A DNA stretch of 14,461 nucleotides from Physocladia obscura (taxonomy: Eukaryota > Chytridiomycota > Chytridiomycetes > Chytridiales > Chytriomycetaceae). The translations under genes were made by a program, and so were the position numbers. The notes under the pieces are model-generated. The model searched no databases. It worked only from the letters and a program-made list of their open reading frames with translations, and was not told the DNA's origin. Positions 8,311-14,461 of this stretch are shown here, piece after piece; position 1 is the stretch's first letter; each line of letters starts with the position of its first letter. The DNA is taken from assembly GCA_027596945.1 (NCBI GenBank), contig JADGJH010000782.1:1-14461 (forward strand). Reading direction: 5' to 3'.

Positions 8311-8670
8311 TTTCTTCCATGCAATACTGAGCCTGGGGAAAGCATGATGAATCTGCCATATTGTGAATTTGTGACCCAGATCTGTTGACAATTGCCTGCA
8401 ATTTTGTCAAAATACAATTCTTGATTGTCTTTGATTATTGTGTCAACATCTTCATTGATGATGACAGGTTGTTGGCCAGATCCAAAAATTGGCTTGAATA
8501 AAAGACAACTTTGTTTGTGCACTTTGTTTACGCTTTTGACAGTACACTTACTCAAGTAAAGCATCCTGCCAATGTCTTTCAATGACCAGCCCTAAGTTAC
8601 CTAATTAGACAACTGCATTCACAATAAGCTCCTGAATTTGTGCAGTTGTCTTTCAACCAGGTGTATGAAC

Positions 8671-8859
8671 CTAAATCTGAAGTTCAAGTTGAAGTTTGTT
8701 TTTGGGTGAAAATGAACTTTATTTCTGGTATTCACATTTCCAAATAGTAATTCTCGTCATTCAAATTCTTTGTGCACTCTATTTGTTATTACTATTCTTA
8801 TTCTTGCTTGCTTACATTGTTTCACTTTGCACAAAATAATGATATGAACTCAAAGTTTT
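8671..8859. other. Intergenic, no feature seen
   Basis: AT-rich DNA between the second transposase relic and the promoter region of the GNAT gene. There is no ORF, no clear inverted repeat, and only scattered CpG. Confidence 0.4.
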
Positions 8860-9054
8860 TTGCAGAATAGTGAAACAGTGAACCAATCAAGACACCCAGC
8901 CACGAAACGTCACGCACCGGGACAAAACTGTCTTAATAAAAAAAAAAAAAAGAAGCTGGATAGTATTAACAGCAGCAGTATCGATTGTTTATCCTGCCAG
9001 GCTATCTTTCCGCCAATTAAAGATTCTCGAATATCGCCGAAAGAAAACTAAATC
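8860..9054 (+). promoter_or_regulatory. Putative promoter and 5' UTR of the GNAT gene
   Basis: CpG content rises sharply here compared with the DNA to the left. A CCAAT box lies at 8883-8887 and an ACGTCA (CRE-type half site) at 8907-8912. A poly-A run follows (8937-8952). The ATG at 9055 has a purine-poor but acceptable context (AAATCATGTC). These are sequence matches only; no TATA box is obvious. Confidence 0.4.
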
Positions 9055-11241
9055 ATGTCAGATCGATACACAAGCCGCCTCCGTCCGCGTTCAGCGCAAG
9101 TCAGGCCATACCGAGAGACAGCAAAGGGAGCAAAGGACGCAACGGACCGGAGTACGAAGGATAAGACCGCAAGCAAAAACAAAACATACGATAAAGGCAA
9201 CAGTAAAGCCAGCATCGATAAGGAATCAAACACAAAGGAAACAAAGCGTGGCTCCCGCTTCAGAACGGCCGACCAGAAACAGGAGCGCCTGACGCCACAG
9301 CATCGTGCGCGCATCGCCGCCACAATGGCGAAGAATGCTCGCAATGCCCTGGTCACACGGCACCGCATTGCCCGCTCAGTGGCGCGCGGATCAGACTCTG
9401 AACTGCCATCCGACGAAGAGCCGCAAAAACCGGAATTTTTGGACTCATCGGAACAACTGCCGCCAAATTTAAAGCCTTCATCAACCGCCAGCAACGATCT
9501 GCAAATTACAGCTGACTCTTCGCTGAAAAACTCCTCAAACGTTGCCACAGCCACCATCGATAATACTTTTTCGAATTCGAATCAAGTGCAACAAAAATTT
9601 CACACCAAACCCCAAAAAGTGAACCAATCACTCGCAAAATATAACCCCAAGCCTATGCGTCTAACGACTACTGCCTCGCCATCTTTTATTTCCTCCATTA
9701 AAAATTATTTTCACTCAGTTCCAGCCTTGTCCTGGTACAGTAAATCTACTTCCAATCTAAATGATACCGTGTCTTCTTCGTCTTCGACGTCGGTTCCAGC
9801 ACCAGTGTCTACAATATCTCTATCAGAGCCAGCTTTTTCGACAGCCTCATTGCCAACCTCATTTACCTCATTGGATTCTCCTTGTTCATTAAATAATCTT
9901 TCAAACGATAATGTGTCTCTGTCATCGTCGGCACCGCCAGCTGCAACATCACCATCTTCTCCAACTGTTTCTTTATCAACATTATTTACCCCGTCATTAT
10001 CATTGCCATCGTCGCCATCCATAAGCTCATTGTCGACAGCCACTTCTGCGAGCTTCAGCAGTCCATATTGCTCACCGGATCTTTCAATAACTACTGTTGA
10101 CTATTTCGAACAATTTACGCCGAAAAAAACTGTGGATTTATATGAACGCCCTGCCAGTATTTCAAACCCTGGCATTCAAAATCTTCGACGCAGCCATCGC
10201 CTTCGACAAAGAAAACAACACGCCTCGGTTACTATAACCGGCAATTCAACACCACCCGGAACGCCACCTGCAAAGTTACAAATCCGACTGCCAGCACATC
10301 GCCTTCACACACAAATAAAACAGAATATTACAACGGAAGTCGTTAAACGGTGGCGAGTGAACAGACATAAGTGGTTTCAAGGGATGCGGCGGGAAGAAAT
10401 CGCAATGGAGCGAAGAGGGTTGTGGTACCTGGCGTTGGAAAGATTCAATTTGGGAAATGTTGCTGGCAGTTGAGTTTTCCTCACGTAATCTCTTTATGTA
10501 AGGGGACTAAAAAATAAACTTTCTCAACTTGCAGTTACGGAAAAGTTTGATATAAACTTGGAAAAGGATCCGAATCAGCCTCCGGTTCCACGACGCGTGA
10601 GAACCAGTGTTAAACGGGGATTTTTGGTGGACATCACGACTATGCGATTGGATGAGGTTGAAGACAATATTCTCAACGCCGGTTTTGATAAGAATTTATT
10701 TAAGAGCGCACAAGTAATTGCACAGGAGGAGGTTTGAGAGTTATTGATCCCAAAAAAATCACTACTGAAAACGACGCGTTAATAATTACTCTTTCCTGCA
10801 GTTTGCTCGAAAAAATTGTATAATTTCATTCCGCCATGTCCAAGATGATGAGTTTACAATAGATGTCTGCACCGACCCTGTCACTAACACTACCGTTGGA
10901 GCAGTCGATTATATTATCATGAAAAAGTACCTCTACGTCAATGCAATCGCTGTACTTCAAAGCGTCCAAGGGTATGGGGTTGGAGGCGTAATGTTGGAAA
11001 AGTTAAAGCAGATTTGTGTAGTACGGGAGAAAGAGATGCTACTTCTTGCACTAAGCGATGTAATTCCGTGGTATGAAAAGCAAGGATTTGTTGTTTCAGC
11101 AGATTATGGTGGAGGGCTTGGGTTAGTGTAATTTTATTTGTTTGTCTTTTTCTTCTAAACTGATATTCTTTGTTTTTTTCTCAAACAAGTGATCACGGGA
11201 GCTATATGGTCTGGAAGCCCTCAACTGCGCTGGCTGCTTGA
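9055..11241 (+). CDS. GNAT-family N-acetyltransferase with long disordered N-terminus (4 exons)
   Basis: Proposed exons: 9055-10468, 10535-10731, 10802-11121, 11190-11241 (1983 nt, 660 residues). Introns are 66, 70 and 68 nt. The first two end in CAG; the third starts GTTAGT and ends in AAG. Residues 1-110 are basic (Lys/Arg/Thr), about 115-345 are Ser/Thr/Pro-rich and probably disordered, and about 375-390 hold a basic RRSHRLRQRK cluster that could be a nuclear signal or DNA contact. A charged helical segment with WRVNRHKWFQGMRREEIAME follows. The C-terminus (about 500-660) is GNAT-like: YVNAIAVLQSVQGYGVGGVM (acetyl-CoA loop Q-G-Y-G-V-G-G at 593-599), then a LALSDVIPWYEKQGFV motif (about 620-634). 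The substrate is unknown; a nuclear protein or histone target is only a guess. An intron-retained reading of exon 1 would stop at 10471-10473, giving 472 residues without the catalytic domain. The gene ends 104 nt before the next gene, on the same strand. Confidence 0.75.
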
Positions 11242-11345
11242 AACTTATACTATCTTCATTCATTAAATGCACGTGAATAAAATTTTGTAAATGCCATAAT
11301 AAAACTGTGATAATTTTGATGCTTAGTCAAATTTTTGAGTGAAAA
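11242..11345 (+). promoter_or_regulatory. Compact intergenic spacer: poly(A) signal and E-box
   Basis: It contains an AATAAA at 11276-11281, likely for the upstream GNAT gene, directly after a CACGTG E-box palindrome at 11270-11275. A second AATAAA lies near 11299-11304. The downstream ATG at 11346 has a good context (GTGAAAAATGACG). The termination signal of one gene and the promoter of the next must share about 100 nt. Confidence 0.45.
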
Positions 11346-13491
11346 ATGACGTCCGAAGATACAAACAACACAGCGCAACAATCCGAGATTGAAATCGACG
11401 CTGCCGAACCACTCAGCCGGTATCGTTCGCTTGCTCCTTCCACCGATTCCTCTCATCTGTCGTCTATTGTCGGCCGCCTCCAACTAACTTACACAAAAAT
11501 AAAACAAAACAGCCTCATCAAATCCATCGATGACCAAAAATATAATTTCGACAAACAAATTAACACCTGGATGGGTCGCGATGTTCAACCAACAATTGAA
11601 GACGATCGCACGGAGAAACTGGACGTGCGTGCGCTTTTGCTGGCGAATCCAAAAAATATGGAATCGGAGCTACAGTTTCACAAGGTACGAGATTCATTTG
11701 AATGTATTTATTAATGTATTCTATTTTTTATTTATTTGTTTGAGTAGGAATTATTCTCGAAATTGAAATTTAACTATTTAGAGCAATCCACGAAAGAGGC
11801 GTTTTTGAGGCGCATTCTTGCAAAACCTGTAGAGTGGGCGACAACAGACGAAATTAAAACAACTGGTAAAAAAATACATGTATATATTATTTTGTATAAC
11901 TAACTATTCCTTACAATGAAATCGCAGAGAAAGTTATATCAGAATTGAAATCGGATTTGAAGGCATATAAAAAAAAAACTGAATCTATCAGGGAAAATCT
12001 TGCTCAACTTGTGGATGAAGTTAATACTGGTGGCAGTCGATATTTTCGGACTTTTTTTTTTCTCTTCTAATTCAATTAAATATAGAGCACAAAAATTTGT
12101 TGAAAAATCGCGGCAGGGCTGACGAACTATGGCAGCGAGCGGCACCTCTGGTTTTAATTTTAATTTTTCATATGTGCATTTCAGTTTCTTCTCACATTTT
12201 CAATAAAATAGAATGCTGAGATCGCGGAAATTTTGCAAAAGTTTGATCCAGAGCAGGTGCGAAAATGCGTGTGTGTGCTTGTCTGCCTCTTTATTTCTTA
12301 AATTTTATGTTATGCAGAAAACTCTGTCAGAACTTTTGAAAATAAACCAAGAGCTGGTATTTATATTTCATTTGTTGTACTGGGTTATGAATTTAATATT
12401 TCAGCCAAGCTTGTACCATTTGAAAAATTACAGTCGCAGCTTCAAGAGCTTGTAGATAAACAAACGGCTGTGGATGCTGAAAATGCAGCTGCGACTGCTG
12501 AATCGGCACATCTTTCAACAGTTCTTGCAGACTTGCAAACGAAAGTCAATGAAGCAAAGAACGCAGTGCATTTGCGAGACCCTAACTTAGACGGATATCT
12601 TGTTTGGTATATATATTTTTATATTACTCAAATATTTTGCATTATTTTTTTCTTTCATTGTTTTCTTATTGATTATTGCTAATAGGTGCCAAAGCTGGAC
12701 AACGAAATTGATGGAGCTTCAGGGAATCGTACAAATTGAAGCCGTATCGATAAATAAGCTGAAAGTGACATTTGCTGCTTTTGATGACACTGAAGATGGC
12801 GCTGAAAATAATAATGAACACAAAGACAATTTCGAAAACGATATTTCGAAAAATGTGCAATTGCACTTCGAAATTCACACAAATACTTCAGTTCTTCTGA
12901 AGAAAAGTGTCGATGCAAAAGTTTGATTGTTTTCTCCATTTTTCTCCAGTATATTTATTATCTTATTTTTCCAGCTGATAAACTCAGATATTGATATTTC
13001 AGATATTGTAAACATGGCCAACACGACAGACATCCAATCATCAGCGGGAACAGCGCACATTATTTGGTTAATCGCGCAAGAAACAAGAACGCGAGTATGG
13101 TGCTGGAAGTTTCGAGAAGTTGAAAAAAAGCGATTAGAGATCGTTGACGGCCTGCATATGTGCTGGGACGATGAAGAGGGGCTTGTTGAGGTAGGCGTTG
13201 CGACTACTCAAGGCAGAGCTACTGATGATATTAGGGGTGTGCAAGGAGAAAAAATTGTGCAAGTGAGGATTGATGGTGGATATCCAATGCATTGGAGTTG
13301 CATGGAAATTATATCAGTTTTGCCAGATGGGGGCGATGAAGAATTGAAGGGGCTACAGGTGAGATAAAAATTTTGAAAGGTGTGTAATATGAAAATTAAG
13401 AAAAAACCCTCCCAACAAACAGAGTAAGATTGAGAGTGATGATATCAAAACGGTGACTGATTTAATCAAAATGTTGCAAACTGTATTTTGA
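11346..13491 (+). CDS. Predicted kinetochore protein, Sos7/Kre28-like (10 exons)
   Basis: Proposed exons: 11346-11684, 11748-11865, 11928-12029, 12086-12150, 12212-12256, 12318-12356, 12410-12606, 12686-12920, 12975-13358, 13423-13491 (1593 nt, 530 residues). Introns are 53-79 nt, several with CTAAC/CTAAT branch-like sites. The identification rests on the block after exon 1, ELFSKLKFNYLEQSTKEAF followed by LRRIL (residues 114-137), which I recall as the conserved N-terminal signature of fungal Sos7. A long coiled coil follows (about 150-300), then a C-terminal globular part (about 300-530) that would fit the RWD-like domain of the family. Sos7/Kre28 (ZWINT-like) partners KNL1/Spc105 in the outer-kinetochore KMN network. 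Exon 6 to 7 is the weakest junction: the CAG at 12402-12404 is out of frame, and an AAG acceptor at 12407-12409 is needed. It could be another coiled-coil kinetochore or spindle protein. Confidence 0.62.
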
Positions 13492-13499
13492 ACACATAT

Positions 13500-14461
13500 T
13501 TTTATTAAGTTTTTATGAATGTGGGAGTGCAAATTTTGTTAAAATGAAGTTGGGAAGTTCCCCTGATTTTTGAAGATGAGGAAATATTGATAGAAAACAG
13601 CAGAGCTTACATGCAGAAAATATGCCACTGAACAAGTTTATCGTTTTTCAAAAGTGTTCATCAAAATTGTGTGAAAAACCGGCAAAATCACTTTACTTGA
13701 ACATAACAAATTTGAAAGATCCAGTAGAAACATCTTGGCATACTTTATATGCATTGAGCTTCTATGTGGAAGGCACAAATGGATTTGTCCATCAACCAGG
13801 CTTTTACCAGCCAACATTTGACACTAACCTTGTAGAATTCAGTAAAGGCTATATTGTTCTATCAGGGCCCATACTGTGGAGAAACCCTTGAAAAAGCTAC
13901 TGGAAAAATTAGCAGCATTGGGTGTATTGTTACAGACATGGTTATATTTTTTATTAGTGCCATGAATTGGGAACCAAAAAGGACTGGAAAGTACAGCAAG
14001 CTCTGCCAACTTTATTGAATCACACCCCAAACTCTCAAAAATACTCTCAGTAGCTGTACTTTCATCTGCTTTCGGTCAGATGAAAGACTTACAAGTTCAA
14101 TGGCCACCTCCAACAAACCAATGTCACTACAGGAAACATTATTTATTAAATCATGTATCAACAAGCTAAAAGCAGCACTGAAGTTTGTTTTCTGAGCAAA
14201 CACAGCTTTGGGTTGCTGTTTGTCAGAAGATTGGTTTCAAGGAAACTTTTTCTTTGGAAACTGAAAGAAAACTATCATGCTGGAATTTCAATTACAAAAC
14301 CTGCACAAGAAAATCTTTATTTCTCTTTCTATGTAAATAGAGAGATTTTGCAAAACAGAATTCCTTGTGAGAATTTGCTGTGGGACCATATGAAATTCCT
14401 TAAAACAAAGTTTGACAAAACAAATACCTAATGCTTAAATGAAGAAATCCTTTATAAGGAT
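13500..14461 (+). other. Unrecognised, coding-like but broken DNA
   Basis: After the Sos7-like gene the plus strand holds open stretches at 13622-13891 (89 codons; FYVEGTNGFVHQPGFYQPTF region, then GYIVLSGPILW) and 14153-14431 (92 codons; KENYHAGISITKPAQENLYF region). Between them, open stretches in two other frames (about 13870-14185) overlap. One carries KPLKKLLEKLAALGVLLQTW; another carries GPYCGETLEKATGKISSIGC. I recognise no domain. The low CpG content and broken frames resemble the repeat-derived DNA in the middle of the window, so an old transposon is likely, but a multi-exon gene cannot be excluded. Confidence 0.35.

Larger units (their letters stand above)
7596..8670 (-). pseudogene. 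Second DD34E Tc1/mariner-type transposase, intron-containing, broken
   Basis: On the minus strand from about 8670: a PG.KTTAQIQELIVNA start region, an HTH (LKDIGRMLYLSKCTVKSVNK), a second DNA-binding segment (LGHKFTIWQIHHAFPRLSIA), and a MYNEMDLNFLVWIDKSGF block with the first catalytic Asp (codon 8151-8153). Then come NRAKK and TGVSGL segments, VLGNAKCHH at the second catalytic position, and LPPYSPFVNLIEEEFSKIKN with the catalytic Glu. Spacing from the second site to Glu is 34 residues. The second Asp is changed to Gly (7836-7838), so the copy is dead. It also has frameshifts near 8585, 8410, 8205 and 7975, and stop codons, including TGA in PG*KTT where Arg is expected. Two spliceosomal introns interrupt it (8249-8310 and 7875-7945). 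Its sequence differs clearly from the 5689-6721 transposase, so it belongs to another family. Confidence 0.82.

Noticed and set aside
9048..10043. Long minus-strand open frames (9048-9557 and 9711-10043)
   Set aside because: They are mirror images of the Lys/Arg- and Ser-rich coding sequence of GNAT exon 1. The plus strand has a start, matching introns and a recognisable C-terminal domain; the minus frames have none.
11256..12145. Minus-strand ORFs at 11256-11483 and 11939-12145
   Set aside because: Shadows of exons and introns of the plus-strand Sos7-like gene; no coding character of their own.
1..14461. tRNA, rRNA or CRISPR features
   Set aside because: No cloverleaf with a GGTTCRANNCC-type box, no rRNA-like segment and no regularly spaced repeats were seen.

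Overview
This window looks like a stretch of fungal nuclear genome, most likely from an early-diverging (chytrid-type) lineage. The evidence is indirect: spliceosomal introns of about 53-79 nt with GT..AG ends, a predicted kinetochore protein that resembles the fungal Sos7/Kre28 family, a mitochondrial bL28 gene, and several decayed eukaryotic transposable elements. No prokaryotic operon signals are visible. The genus cannot be told from the sequence alone.

Layout. 1-1730 (-): 5'-truncated, broken copy of a non-LTR retrotransposon (endonuclease tail, linker, reverse transcriptase) that runs off the left edge. 2179-2664 (-): intact single-exon gene for mitochondrial ribosomal protein L28. 2665-4523: AT-rich, CpG-poor intergenic DNA containing a C-terminal relic of a Ty1/copia polyprotein (3830-4080, -). 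4641-6826: candidate Tc1/mariner (IS630-like) DNA transposon in which a broken transposase (5689-6721, -) converges on a second broken ORF of unknown function (4708-5663, +), flanked by imperfect terminal inverted repeats. 7596-8670 (-): a second, different DD34E transposase relic that contained two ordinary spliceosomal introns and has lost its second catalytic Asp. 9055-11241 (+): four-exon gene for a nuclear-looking protein with a long basic, Ser-rich N-terminus and a C-terminal GNAT acetyltransferase fold. 11346-13491 (+): ten-exon coiled-coil gene, proposed Sos7/Kre28 kinetochore subunit. 13500-14461: unrecognised, broken, coding-like DNA.

The three host genes are CpG-rich relative to their surroundings. 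The transposon-rich middle of the window is extremely CpG-poor: there is no CG dinucleotide at all from 6781 to 8530. That pattern suggests long-term methylation and deamination of repeats. The host genes do not form an obvious functional unit. The GNAT gene and the Sos7-like gene lie head to tail with only about 100 nt between them. The most unusual item is the two-ORF, convergent Tc1-like element and its unrecognised companion protein.
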